The notes under the pieces are model-generated. The model worked only from the letters and a program-made list of their open reading frames with translations, ran no database searches and was not told the origin of the DNA. Shown here one piece after another: positions 29,201 to 39,723 of a stretch of DNA of 64,000 bases; within the stretch, counting starts at the first letter, position 1, and every line of letters begins with the position of its first letter. This DNA is from Sphingomonas prati (lineage in GTDB: Bacteria > Pseudomonadota > Alphaproteobacteria > Sphingomonadales > Sphingomonadaceae): NCBI RefSeq assembly GCF_014643515.1, contig NZ_BMJP01000005.1:62001-126000 (forward strand), in the 5' to 3' direction. Position numbers and translations under genes: made by a program.

Positions 29201-29507
29201 CTCCGGTGTTGCGCTTGAAACAGCGCTGTCAGAATGCGACGCCGCTCTCCGCCTCGAACCTACCGACGCTGCGATATGGGACAGCCGCGGACTGGTTCTG
29301 CTCCGCCTCGGACGTTGGACCGACGCGATCTCCGCTTATGATCGGGCGCTTGCGCTGTCGCCATGGCTGGCGAACGCACGCTATGGCCGCGCGATCGTCC
29401 GGGCACGGATGGGTGACAAGGTTCGCGCGGAAGCCGATGCCTCCGCCGCACGACGCAGCAGTTTTGATATAACCAAGGCCTATTCGGACATGGGGCTAAC
29501 GCTGTAG
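26279..29507 (+). pseudogene. DUF3857/transglutaminase/TPR protein, nonsense plus frameshift
   Basis: ATG 26279 follows GGGGGGGAA and opens a signal peptide (HVLLCALLATVPVAAIAAS). After 89 codons the frame hits TAG at 26546-26548 within ISLP-TAG-RPDTDVLTVH, where homologues have Trp (TGG). Coding resumes at once in the same frame: a DUF3857 beta domain, then a transglutaminase-like domain with AETWARRYGDCKGKTALL (Cys) and LFDHVLVRA (His), and the start of a TPR block. Near 28450-28460 the frame shifts by +1 (frame-2 product ends RQPGRASHAR; the other frame continues NPVVLRMRGSQALEKGAFADA) and TPR repeats run to 29507. Two lesions argue for decay rather than one sequencing error. The intact family are periplasmic proteins of unknown role. 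Confidence 0.85.
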
Positions 29508-29612
29508 GTCCGACACACCAAGCACCGCGACATCCAGCGTCAACCCGCCTTGCCCCACCCCACCCCGCCACCCATCTCCCGCCTGACAGGCGTGAGCCGG
29601 CTTGCCGCGCAC

Positions 29613-29627
29613 GAACAAATCTGGAAC
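29613..29627. promoter_or_regulatory. SOS (LexA) box upstream of uvrA
   Basis: GAAC-AAATCTG-GAAC, a perfect GAAC-N7-GAAC match to the alphaproteobacterial LexA box (complement GTTC-N7-GTTC), ending 10 nt before the uvrA ATG. Position and target gene both fit DNA-damage induction. Confidence 0.75.
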
Positions 29628-29637
29628 AGACCGCTTC

Positions 29638-32553
<2,916 letters not shown>

Positions 32554-32559
<6 letters not shown>

Positions 32560-33609
32560 GTCGTCCACATAAGGCTCATCAGGCGGCGAGACCGTCTTAC
32601 CCATATTCACCTGCTCAGTGATATGCATATTTATCCGGGCTGAAATCGCCATTTCAGTTCCCTTTATTTTTCCAGGAACATCAAGAGACGTTAATTCAAT
32701 AATTTGCCTGCCCCAGCAAGGGCTGATTTTATTCCATGCGTCATCTTGGATAATTCGATCCGCTAATACCTTGTAGCCGATTTCATCGTCTGTTTGCCGA
32801 AATGATATCCACTCACCTGCTCTTGCAACATCGATCCTGTCATAATGCTTTCCGCCGCCCTGCTCTTCTGGTTTACGCGTACTTCCCCAATCCCCGTAAA
32901 TCACCTTTGCGATATTATGCCGTGCAACCAGCCTTGCATACAGTTGTCTATCGTCATTTAGAAATGTGTGCTTGTATTTTATACTAGAGAATGAGTTTGG
33001 AAAACTACTTGAAGTACAGGCTATCTCGACGGACGCATCCCACTCGGTAATTTTACCAATAATGGATGAAATCCACATCTCTTGAGCAAGAACGTCCCTG
33101 CTCCAACCAATATCGATCACAAAGACTGTATCGTCAGCTATCAAAAGCTTGCTCGCTAGAAGCTCCTCTAACCCGTAGGTAAAGTTTTGCTCGACTCTTA
33201 CAACAACGCCTCTATTAATTTTATTAATATGCTCAAACTGCTTATCAAGATCTGATAGCAATCCGTTAACATTACGCAATACTGGAACGCGAAAATCGTT
33301 CGGTTCGACGAGGTCATAGTAATTTTTAAAACCACCAGCCGGGTCGAATAAAATTTCAAACTCATCACAACACGGTGACTTGGAAACAAACGCACGTTTG
33401 TAGCGATCCAAGTCAAAGCCATGCCGGAACCCGGCGGTTGCCGCATCAAGTTGATGTAAAATAGGTTGAAATTTGTTAGTATTCGGCCATGGTCGAACAG
33501 CTATAATCGGAAAAAACCCTTTCCGGATAGATGCGTCGAGCCGGCTTAAGGCGCGGATCTCCGCGCGTTTCGAGCATAAGAAGGCGACATATTGAGCATC
33601 TTGCAGCAT
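32554..33609 (-). CDS. Phage 'beta protein' family (Beta_protein-like)
   Basis: A 351-residue soluble protein, third in a tight low-GC operon, starting 3 nt after the ImmA/IrrE gene stops. The N-terminus ([20 protein letters not shown], then [12 protein letters not shown]) matches the start of the 'beta protein' family known from phages and from bacterial accessory loci. The central [11 protein letters not shown] and C-terminal [11 protein letters not shown] segments also fit. The biochemical function of the family is not established to my knowledge. Codon usage is far more AT-rich than uvrA, with which it overlaps tail to tail. The family call is from motif resemblance only. Confidence 0.65.
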
Positions 33610-33612
33610 CTA

Positions 33613-34092
33613 TTACGCAATCCCTAGACGAACTTTCATAGCAGGCAACGAGACCCTGAAGATTTTCGCCAACTGCATCGCAGAAGCATCATCTTTTTTG
33701 CCGCCGAGATTCTCGAGAGCTTCGTCAAGAGCAGCTCTTGGCATAACAATCTCGGCTGCTAGGCGATTTGCCTCTGTTTCTCGCTTCGAACTTAGACCGG
33801 ACCTATACATCACGTTATCAACAATTCCATTCTTTATGTAATCCCGATGAAGTAAGAAATGTGCTATTTCATGAGCAATCGTGAATCGCTGTCGCTCAGG
33901 AATCTCATACCGATTTACTCGAATATGGAACCCGCTCGGGGTTTCACTGTTAGGCTCGATAAGTCCAGAAATGTTTGGGCTTAGCAATGCTAAGTTCACC
34001 TGTATGCCGAGCTCCTGAGCGAGCTTACCTACGGGGACTGGGACCATATTTTTGTATCGGTCCAGTATGCTCCGATGCTCAACGTTGATCAT
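33613..34092 (-). CDS. ImmA/IrrE-family zinc metallopeptidase
   Basis: A 159-residue protease of the ImmA/IrrE (COG2856) family. The HEIAHFLLH motif gives the HExxH zinc site and catalytic Glu; KRETEANRLAAEIVMP carries the third ligand region, EANxLAxxxLMP in the family. ATG 34092 is chosen (AGG 8 nt upstream); a GTG at 34101 is the alternative. Relatives cleave repressors (ImmA-ImmR) or pair with toxins. Here there is no HTH repressor next door; the partners are a small membrane protein upstream and the beta-family protein downstream, all in one operon. Low GC. Confidence 0.88.
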   Translation of the reverse strand: MINVEHRSILDRYKNMVPVPVGKLAQELGIQVNLALLSPNISGLIEPNSETPSGFHIRVNRYEIPERQRFTIAHEIAHFLLHRDYIKNGIVDNVMYRSGLSSKRETEANRLAAEIVMPRAALDEALENLGGKKDDASAMQLAKIFRVSLPAMKVRLGIA

Positions 34093-34101
34093 CAAATACA
34101 C

Positions 34102-34494
34102 CTATGCTGCCTGATCATCTTCGTATGGCTCGTCATAAACATCAATCGGACCTACGCCCTCGTAGACCGCCTCCCTTACAGTTCGCCTGATCATATCCCG
34201 AAGCGGTTTTCCCTCTTCAAGCTCAGATCCTATATAACTGAACGAATGGTCACGAAGCTTTGACTCAATTGAAGCCCATCCCAGAACCGCCAAGACGCCT
34301 ACGAACAGAGTTACAATCGTAAGCATCACGCCCAGACATGTAAGTAATATAGAGATAAAGTCTGCGTATGAGAGCGTATAGCTAATTTTACCAAAGTGAC
34401 CACTTAAACTGGCACCGATTGCTCCGGCGATCACACCGAACACGACTAAGCCACCCAGCTTCACAACGCTCTTCATTCGGCTCGCTAGTCGCAT
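34102..34494 (-). CDS. Small two-TM membrane protein, first gene of cassette
   Basis: A 130-residue protein; AGAGG lies 6 nt before ATG 34494. TM1 is about residues 12-31 (LGGLVVFGVIAGAIGASLSG), TM2 about 45-72 (ISILLTCLGVMLTIVTLFVG and on), and an acidic C-terminal cytoplasmic tail ends with DVYDEPYEDDQAA. Its stop abuts the next gene within 10 nt, so the three genes are almost surely cotranscribed. No family recognised. In anti-phage systems a small multi-TM protein often serves as membrane effector; that role is only a hypothesis here. Confidence 0.75.
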   Translation of the reverse strand: MRLASRMKSVVKLGGLVVFGVIAGAIGASLSGHFGKISYTLSYADFISILLTCLGVMLTIVTLFVGVLAVLGWASIESKLRDHSFSYIGSELEEGKPLRDMIRRTVREAVYEGVGPIDVYDEPYEDDQAA

Positions 34495-34541
34495 AGTCGC
34501 CTCTTACAGGAACGGAAGTAGAACGTATCCATAAAATACGC

Positions 34542-34551
34542 TTGACGTCAA
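34542..34551. promoter_or_regulatory. Palindromic TTGACGTCAA, overlapping -35-like sites
   Basis: A perfect 10-bp palindrome that reads TTGACG on both strands, 48 bp before the membrane-protein start. It could supply a -35 box in either direction or be an operator. The -10 matches on both sides are weak. Confidence 0.3.
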
Positions 34552-34660
34552 CATGATCGGGATAGCGTTATCAGTCGCAGAGTTACGTAGAAAATCCTGT
34601 CCTACACACCTCGAACAGGCATATCTCCCCGGTCCCCTTGGAACATCCGGAGGACCGTCC

Positions 34661-34915
34661 ATGCCCCGCTTGCCGCACCCGCCCGCCGCCCCGGTCGTCC
34701 GACCGGATCAGGCCACGCCCCCGGCGCACTGGATAGACCCAACCCGCATCGATGACGACCATCCCGCCGTCCGCGATTGGCTGGCGCATATCGCTGCCGG
34801 GCGGATCGGTGCGCCGCTGCCGGTGAACCCGGTCGTCGTCGCGGTGCGCGACCACAATGCCGCGCTGATCGCCCGCCGTGCACAGGCGGCACGGGCCGCG
34901 GGCAAGCAGCCATGA
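34661..34915 (+). CDS. Small hypothetical protein coupled to HTH gene
   Basis: An 84-residue protein. GGAGGA sits 7 nt before ATG 34661; the upstream in-frame start is in the low-GC gap and is not used. It is Pro/Ala-rich at the start, then has WIDPTRIDDDHPAVRDWLAHIAAG and a C-terminal helix VVVAVRDHNAALIARRAQAARAA. No known domain recognised. The stop overlaps the next start as ATGA, so the two products are probably translationally coupled and may act together. High GC and chromosomal codon use resume here, marking the right edge of the low-GC cassette. Confidence 0.7.
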   Translation: MPRLPHPPAAPVVRPDQATPPAHWIDPTRIDDDHPAVRDWLAHIAAGRIGAPLPVNPVVVAVRDHNAALIARRAQAARAAGKQP

Positions 34916-36339
34916 CCGCCCCCGTCCCAGTCCCAGTCCCCCAGCCGGGCCACGCCGCCCCCGACGCCCAAACCCCGCTCCCCGCCCGCCACGACGGCTG
35001 GACCCCGGCGCGCCAGAGGCGCTTCCTCGAAGCGATCGCGGACGGCGCCACCGTGGAGGACGCGGCGCGCGCCGTCGGGCTCACCGCCACCGCCGCCTAC
35101 AGCTTCCGCAGGCGTGCGCCCGGTGCCGCCTTCGCGCTCGGCTGGGCCGCGGCGAACCTGCACGCGCGCGAACGGCTGGCCGACACGCTCGTCACCCGCG
35201 CGCTGGAGGGGCAGGTCGAGACCATCACCCGCCCCGACGGCAGCGTGATCGAGCGCCACCGCTACGACAACCGGCTCGGCCTCATGATGCTCGCCCGGCT
35301 CGACCGCCAGGCCGCCGCCGACATCCCCGCGTCCGCGACCGCCGCCGGCGGACCGACAAGCATGCCCAGCGCCGCGCGCACCGTCGCCGCCGGGTTCGAC
35401 GCCTATCTCGATCTCATCGCCGCCGACGCCGGCCCCGCCCGCGCCGCGCTCTTCCTCGCCGCCGCCCCGTCCCAGGACACGCCCGCCGCCCCCCTCGCCC
35501 ACGCCGACCGCTGGCTTCACGCCGACACCGCGCCCGACCTCGTCATGGCCGCGGATCACGCGCGGGCGGAGCCGGAAGAGCCGGTCCCCTCGATCGCAAC
35601 CCCCTCCACCGACGAACCGGAAGCAGCCCCCACCCCCAACCGTCATTCCGGCGAAAGCCGGGATCTCCCCGTGGCTGGCGCTGACCCCTTACCGAAGGGA
35701 GTTCCCGGCCTCCGCCGGGATGACGCCCAAGGGGACCGCGACGACGCTGGCGCCGAACCGGACGACGCCGCAGGTCAGCAGGCCACCACCATGCCCCCGA
35801 CCGAACAAAACCAAACCCCCGCAAACACCGCAACTTCCTCAACTTCGCCCACCCGCGGCGTGCCGCTTCACCCCGACTACCGCGCCCACTGGACCGCGGA
35901 GGACTGGGCGCGGGCCGAGGCAGCCGGGCTGCTGATCCTCGCCGTCCCCGTGCCGCCCGCCTGCCCGATCGCCGCGGCCGACGGGGTGGCCGGCCGCGCC
36001 TTCGGGCTCGGCACCGAAACCGTGTCCGAACTGATGGGCAGCCTCTCCGGCCGGACCCAGCTGCTGTCCCGCGCGCTCGCCCGGCTGGGGGACCGCGACC
36101 CGGACGAACCGCGCGCCCCGCCGCCCGAATATGCCCCCGACCCGCTCGTCTGGCGCGAGGAAGGCGGCACCTGGCGCACCGCCTTCCCGCCCCCGCCCGG
36201 TTTCATGGGCGAGGAACAGTGCGACTATGGCGACGAGGACTATGCCCGCACGCTCACCCCGGACGAGCAGGACATCGCCGAAGCCTTCGAACTCCGCCAC
36301 CCCGCCCGCGTCGCCCACGCCGCCGAACGCGACGCCTAG
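34912..36339 (+). CDS. Helix-turn-helix protein with in-frame palindromic repeat insertion
   Basis: A 475-residue protein starting at the ATGA overlap. Residues about 20-75 hold an HTH (RQRRFLEAIADGATVEDAARAVGLTATAAYSFRRR, written here only to show AARAVGLTATAAYSFRRR as the recognition unit), resembling phage terminase-small-subunit or Myb-like HTHs. A helical region follows. Residues about 244-272 are encoded by a REP-like element (35641-35725), giving RHSGESRDLP...PGLRRDDA. After a Gln/Thr-rich linker there is a second domain (YRAHWTAEDWARAEAAGLL; GFMGEEQCDYGDEDYARTL). Function unknown; DNA binding inferred. Such proteins recur in sphingomonads. Confidence 0.7.
   Translation: MTAPVPVPVPQPGHAAPDAQTPLPARHDGWTPARQRRFLEAIADGATVEDAARAVGLTATAAYSFRRRAPGAAFALGWAAANLHARERLADTLVTRALEGQVETITRPDGSVIERHRYDNRLGLMMLARLDRQAAADIPASATAAGGPTSMPSAARTVAAGFDAYLDLIAADAGPARAALFLAAAPSQDTPAAPLAHADRWLHADTAPDLVMAADHARAEPEEPVPSIATPSTDEPEAAPTPNRHSGESRDLPVAGADPLPKGVPGLRRDDAQGDRDDAGAEPDDAAGQQATTMPPTEQNQTPANTATSSTSPTRGVPLHPDYRAHWTAEDWARAEAAGLLILAVPVPPACPIAAADGVAGRAFGLGTETVSELMGSLSGRTQLLSRALARLGDRDPDEPRAPPPEYAPDPLVWREEGGTWRTAFPPPPGFMGEEQCDYGDEDYARTLTPDEQDIAEAFELRHPARVAHAAERDA
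35641..35725. repeat. REP-like palindromic unit inside a coding sequence
   Basis: CGTCATTCCGGCGAAAGCCGGGATCTC at the left and the complementary-type GTTCCCGGCCTCCGCCGGGATGACG at the right bracket about 30 bp. The outer ends (GTCATTCCGGC / GCCGGGATGAC) are inverted. The unit belongs to the GTCAT(C/T)CCGGC repeats common in alphaproteobacterial intergenic DNA, but here it is translated in frame. Confidence 0.8.
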
Positions 36340-36635
36340 TTCGCCGGCGCCGGCGATCCGGGTGCGGTGGTGGAGGATGCAGAGCCCGAGGCCGAACCGG
36401 AAGCGGACCTCACCCCACCCCCAGTCCGTCACCCCGACGGAAGCCGCGCTGACGCACCTGCGTCTCACACCGCCGAAACCGGCCCGAATGGGCAAGGCGC
36501 GGCAAACCCCGAGCAACAGCACCCACCCCCCCAAACACCATGCGCGCCGACCCGCCATTAATCCGCGTCAACCCGCGCATCCTTCCCGCGGATCGCTCGT
36601 TCGGCACGCATTCCACCACAGACGGGACCTTTGCC
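36340..36635. other. Gap after HTH gene; same-frame continuation without start
   Basis: After the TAG at 36337-36339 the same frame stays open to TAA at 36559-36561 with acidic/Pro-rich coding-like content (VEDAEPEAEPEADL). It may be a lost C-terminal tail. No independent start with a ribosome binding site was found. Confidence 0.3.
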
Positions 36636-37094
36636 ATGAGCATCTTCGACAAGATCCAGCACGCCATCTTCGGCGACAAGGGCCTCCTCGGCACCGGCAT
36701 CGGCGCGACCAAGGCCTCCCCGGCCGCCCCCGCCGCCGCACCCGCGCCGATCCCCGGCGTGGCGCGTGCGCCTGCCCCCGCCGGCATCTCGCCCGCCCCT
36801 GCCACCCCGGTCATCCCCGCCGCCGCGCCCGCGGCCCCGGTCGATGTCGAAGCCGTGCTGACCGCAAAGGCCGCCGCTGCCGGCAAGCCCAGCAACTGGC
36901 GCACCTCGATCGTCGATCTGATGACGCTGCTCGGCCTCGACAGCAGCCGCCAGAACCGCACCGAGCTCGCCCACGAACTCGGCTACACCGGCAGCACCGA
37001 AGACAGCGCCGCGATGAACATCTGGCTGCACCGCCAGGTCATGACCAAGCTGGCCCAGAACGGCGGCGTCGTGCCCCCCGCGCTGCGCGACTGA
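36636..37094 (+). CDS. DUF3597 family protein
   Basis: A 152-residue protein starting at ATG 36636, where the family N-terminus MSIFDKIQHAIFGDK begins; the longer frame upstream is a non-homologous leader. An Ala/Pro-rich linker (about 35-65) leads to the DUF3597 C-terminal domain: WRTSIVDLMTLLGLDSS, LAHELGY and MNIWLHRQVMTKLA. That domain resembles a small helical, LysM-adjacent fold; biological function unknown. The next gene (PA2169 type) follows after 33 nt on the same strand, so they may be cotranscribed as small stress-related proteins. Confidence 0.85.
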   Translation: MSIFDKIQHAIFGDKGLLGTGIGATKASPAAPAAAPAPIPGVARAPAPAGISPAPATPVIPAAAPAAPVDVEAVLTAKAAAAGKPSNWRTSIVDLMTLLGLDSSRQNRTELAHELGYTGSTEDSAAMNIWLHRQVMTKLAQNGGVVPPALRD

Positions 37095-37127
37095 TCTTCG
37101 GCCTCCCCGTTTCCAAAAGGATACCAA

Positions 37128-37586
37128 ATGGCTGACACCAGCACCGACATCGCCACGCTGAACGGCCTCATCGCCACCACGCTCGACAGCGCGGATGGCT
37201 ATAGCGAGGCCGCCAAGGACATCGACGGCAGCCGGTTCGGCGCGATCTTCACGTCGCGCGCCGCCGAGCGCCGCCAGGTCGCCGCCAATCTTCAGGGCGA
37301 GGTCGTCCGTCTGGGCGGCAACCCGGAAGACGACGGCACTATCCTGGCCCAGGCGCACCGCATGTTCGTCGACCTGAAAGCCAAGGTCACCGGCTCCGAC
37401 GACAAGGCCGTCGTCGACGAGGTCGAGCGCGGCGAGGACCACATCAAGGCGAAGTTCGAAGCCGCGATGAAGGACACCGCCGTGTCTCCGCAGGTCGCCA
37501 CCGTGATCCGCGAAGCCTACGACTCCGTCCGCGAAGGCCACGACCAGATGCGTGACATCAAGCACGCCATGGAACGCCACGCCTGA
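37128..37586 (+). CDS. PA2169-type four-helix-bundle protein (DUF2383)
   Basis: A 152-residue ferritin-like helical bundle protein. The pattern LNGLIATTLDSADGYSEAAKD, FTSRAAERRQVAANLQGEV, DEVERGEDHIKAKFEAAM and IREAYDSVREGHDQMRDIK is characteristic of PA2169/DUF2383 proteins, with several Glu/His positions that could bind metal. The biological role is unknown. ATG 37128 is the only reasonable start. A terminator hairpin follows directly, so this is the last gene of its transcript. Confidence 0.88.
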   Translation: MADTSTDIATLNGLIATTLDSADGYSEAAKDIDGSRFGAIFTSRAAERRQVAANLQGEVVRLGGNPEDDGTILAQAHRMFVDLKAKVTGSDDKAVVDEVERGEDHIKAKFEAAMKDTAVSPQVATVIREAYDSVREGHDQMRDIKHAMERHA

Positions 37587-37593
37587 CGAAAAA

Positions 37594-37631
37594 GGGGCGG
37601 CCCAGCATCACGCCGGACCGCCCCTCTTTTT
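37594..37631 (+). terminator. Rho-independent terminator
   Basis: GGGGCGG-CCC...GGA-CCGCCCC stem (7 bp plus a mismatch and 2 bp) followed by TCTTTTT, 8 nt after the PA2169-type gene. Confidence 0.75.
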
Positions 37632-37650
37632 CGGACTTTTAGAAAAACCG

Positions 37651-37696
37651 CTTATCCCGAGCGAAGTCGAGGGACCCGCCGAGCGAAGCCGAGGCG
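37651..37696. repeat. Tandem 'CCGAGCGAAGTCGAGG' repeat units
   Basis: CTTATCCCGAGCGAAGTCGAGGGA followed by CCGAGCGAAGCCGAGGCG. This is a familiar sphingomonad intergenic repeat; two partial units lie between the terminator and the small minus-strand gene. Confidence 0.6.
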
Positions 37697-37711
37697 CCCA
37701 AAGCCGGAACC

Positions 37712-37867
37712 CTACTTCTCCTCAGGCTCCTCTTCCTCACCCTTCACCCCATTCACACCCTCAAGGGCCTGCTGCCCCGCCGAACCATAATCGGCCTGCC
37801 CGCCTTCCAGCATGGCGTCCTTGTCTTCCGGCTTCTGCTCCGGCGTCTTTTTCGGATCGGTCATCAT
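37712..37867 (-). CDS. Small acidic/basic hydrophilic protein
   Basis: A 51-residue protein, easily missed. AAAGGAG lies 5-6 nt before ATG 37867 (a second ATG follows directly). The product begins MMTDPKKTPEQKPEDKDAML, has GGQADYGSAGQQALEGVNG in the middle and ends in an acidic run EEEEPEEK. It looks disordered and has no signal peptide. I do not recognise a family. A good ribosome binding site and clear Glu/Lys-rich composition support it being real. Divergent from homoserine dehydrogenase. Confidence 0.6.
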   Translation of the reverse strand: MMTDPKKTPEQKPEDKDAMLEGGQADYGSAGQQALEGVNGVKGEEEEPEEK

Positions 37868-37978
37868 GTCGCTCCTTTGATGGCTCGAGTATGAAACGGC
37901 CCCCCCGCCCCGCCGTTCCGGCTTGCACCCCGCGGCCATCGCTTTAGGAGGCGACGGACCAATTTGGGGAATGACCGC

Positions 37979-39271
37979 ATGACCACGCCGTTCAGGATCG
38001 CGCTCGCCGGGCTCGGCACCGTCGGTGGTGGGGTGGTGAAACTGCTCGACGCGAACCGCGCGCTCATCGAACGCCGCGCCGGTCGCGAAATCCGCATCGT
38101 CGCCGTCTCCGCCCGCGACCGCACCCGCGACCGCGGCGTCGACCTCTCCCGCTTCGACTGGGTCGACGACGCTGCCACCCTCTCGTCCCGCACCGATATC
38201 GACGCGGTCGTCGAACTGATCGGCGGTGCCGACGGCCCCGCGCTCACCCTGGCCCGCGCCACCCTCGCCCGCGGCTGCGCCTTCGTCACCGCCAACAAGG
38301 CCATGATCGCCCACCACGGTCTCGAACTCGCCCAAACCGCCGAAACCAGCGGCGCCGCGCTGAAATACGAAGCTGCCGTCGCCGGCGGCATCCCCGTCAT
38401 CAAGGGCCTCCGCGAAGGGGCCGCGGCCAATGAAATCGCCCGCGTCTACGGAATCCTCAACGGCACCTGCAACTACATCCTGACCACCATGGAATCCGAA
38501 GGCCGCGATTTCGCCGACGTCCTCGCCGACGCCCAGGCGCTCGGTTTCGCCGAAACCGACCCCAGCTTCGACATCGACGGCATCGACGCCGCCCACAAAC
38601 TGTCGATCCTCGCCAGCCTCTGCTTCGGCACCGCCATCGACTTCCCCGCCGTCACCGTCTCCGGCATCCGCAACGTCATCGCCGCCGACATCACGGAAGC
38701 CGCAGCACTCGGCTACCGCGTCCGCCTCATCGGCCTCGGCGAAGCGGACGGCCACGGCCTGTTTCAGCGCGTCCACCCCTGCCTCGTCCCGCTCGGCCAC
38801 CCGCTCGCCCACGTCGCCGGCTCGCTCAACGCCGTCGTCGCCGAAGGAAACTTCGTCGGCCGCCTCCTGTTCGAAGGCCGCGGCGCCGGTGAAGGCCCCA
38901 CCGCCTCGGCCGTCGTCGCCGACCTGATCGATGTCGCCCGCGGCGAAACCGGCCCCGCCTTCGCCATGCCCGTCTCCGCGCTCGCCAAATCGTCGCCCGC
39001 CCCCGCCGGCGACCGCCGCGGCCGCGCCTATCTCCGCTTCACCGTCGCGGACCGCCCCGGCGTCCTGGCCGAAATCACCGCCGCAATGCGCGACGCCGGC
39101 GTATCGATCGAAAGCATGGTCCAACGCGGCGCCGACACCGCCGGCCGCGTCCTGCTCGTCATGGTCACCCATGTCTGCCCGGAACGCGCCGTCACCGACG
39201 CACTCGACCGCCTCGACGGATCGCAGAGCATCACCGGCCGACCGATGCTCATGCACATCCTCGATATCTGA
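37979..39271 (+). CDS. hom: Homoserine dehydrogenase
   Basis: A 430-residue NAD(P)-dependent enzyme reducing aspartate semialdehyde to homoserine for threonine and methionine synthesis. The N-terminal Rossmann motif is GLGTVGGG; the catalytic region includes VTANKAMIA, EAAVAGGIPVIKGL, the NGTCNYILT signature and DPSFDIDGIDAAHK with the catalytic Lys. A C-terminal ACT domain (RFTVADRPGVLAEITAAMRD) implies allosteric control, probably by threonine. ATG 37979 (GGGGA 8 nt upstream) is preferred to a TTG at 37964. Confidence 0.95.
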   Translation: MTTPFRIALAGLGTVGGGVVKLLDANRALIERRAGREIRIVAVSARDRTRDRGVDLSRFDWVDDAATLSSRTDIDAVVELIGGADGPALTLARATLARGCAFVTANKAMIAHHGLELAQTAETSGAALKYEAAVAGGIPVIKGLREGAAANEIARVYGILNGTCNYILTTMESEGRDFADVLADAQALGFAETDPSFDIDGIDAAHKLSILASLCFGTAIDFPAVTVSGIRNVIAADITEAAALGYRVRLIGLGEADGHGLFQRVHPCLVPLGHPLAHVAGSLNAVVAEGNFVGRLLFEGRGAGEGPTASAVVADLIDVARGETGPAFAMPVSALAKSSPAPAGDRRGRAYLRFTVADRPGVLAEITAAMRDAGVSIESMVQRGADTAGRVLLVMVTHVCPERAVTDALDRLDGSQSITGRPMLMHILDI

Positions 39272-39274
39272 CCG

Positions 39275-39682
39275 TTATTTGGGGTCCTCGCCCTTTAGCG
39301 CGGTGACCACCTTGCCGATCGTCTCCAGCAGCTTGGACGGTTCCGCACAGCCGGGGCGGTGGCAGAACCGGGTAGCAAACACGCCGCTTGCCGGTTCGGA
39401 CGGATGCCTCACCCTGTCGCCCTGCGCGAACCGATCGTCCGGCAACGGCACGCGGTACGGCGACGACGTGCCGGACTCGTCGGCGCACACCACGATGTCC
39501 TCGCCCCGCTTGGCGACGCAGGGTCGCCCATTCCGGCGAGGCCCGTAATGCTCGTCATACTGACTGTTTAGCGTCTGCACCGGAGTCCTGACGGGCCTGG
39601 CCGGAGCGGGCGGGCCATAAGTCTGCGCACCGGCTGACACCGCTGTCGCGAGCATGACCACAAGGGCTATTGGCCTCGACAA
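39275..39682 (-). CDS. Small exported hypothetical protein (TTG start)
   Basis: A 135-residue protein. Only the TTG at 39682 gives a full signal peptide (SRPIALVVMLATAVSAGAQ), and it is backed by GAGGGGGG about 6 nt upstream. The mature part is Pro/Arg-rich, then has GRPCVAKRGEDIVVCADE and RFCHRPGCAEPSKLLE, with four Cys that could form two disulfides. This CxxxxGxxIVVC pattern occurs in many short sphingomonad exported proteins of unknown role. It is convergent with hom (3 nt apart) and divergent from glpX. Confidence 0.75.
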   Translation of the reverse strand: MSRPIALVVMLATAVSAGAQTYGPPAPARPVRTPVQTLNSQYDEHYGPRRNGRPCVAKRGEDIVVCADESGTSSPYRVPLPDDRFAQGDRVRHPSEPASGVFATRFCHRPGCAEPSKLLETIGKVVTALKGEDPK

Positions 39683-39723
39683 CCGGTACCCCCCTCTTTA
39701 TCGCCTGCCCCGACGGAACAGAC

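Noticed and set aside
34912-36339. Calling the HTH gene a phage terminase small subunit
   Set aside because: Only the HTH resembles it; there is no large subunit or other phage gene beside it.
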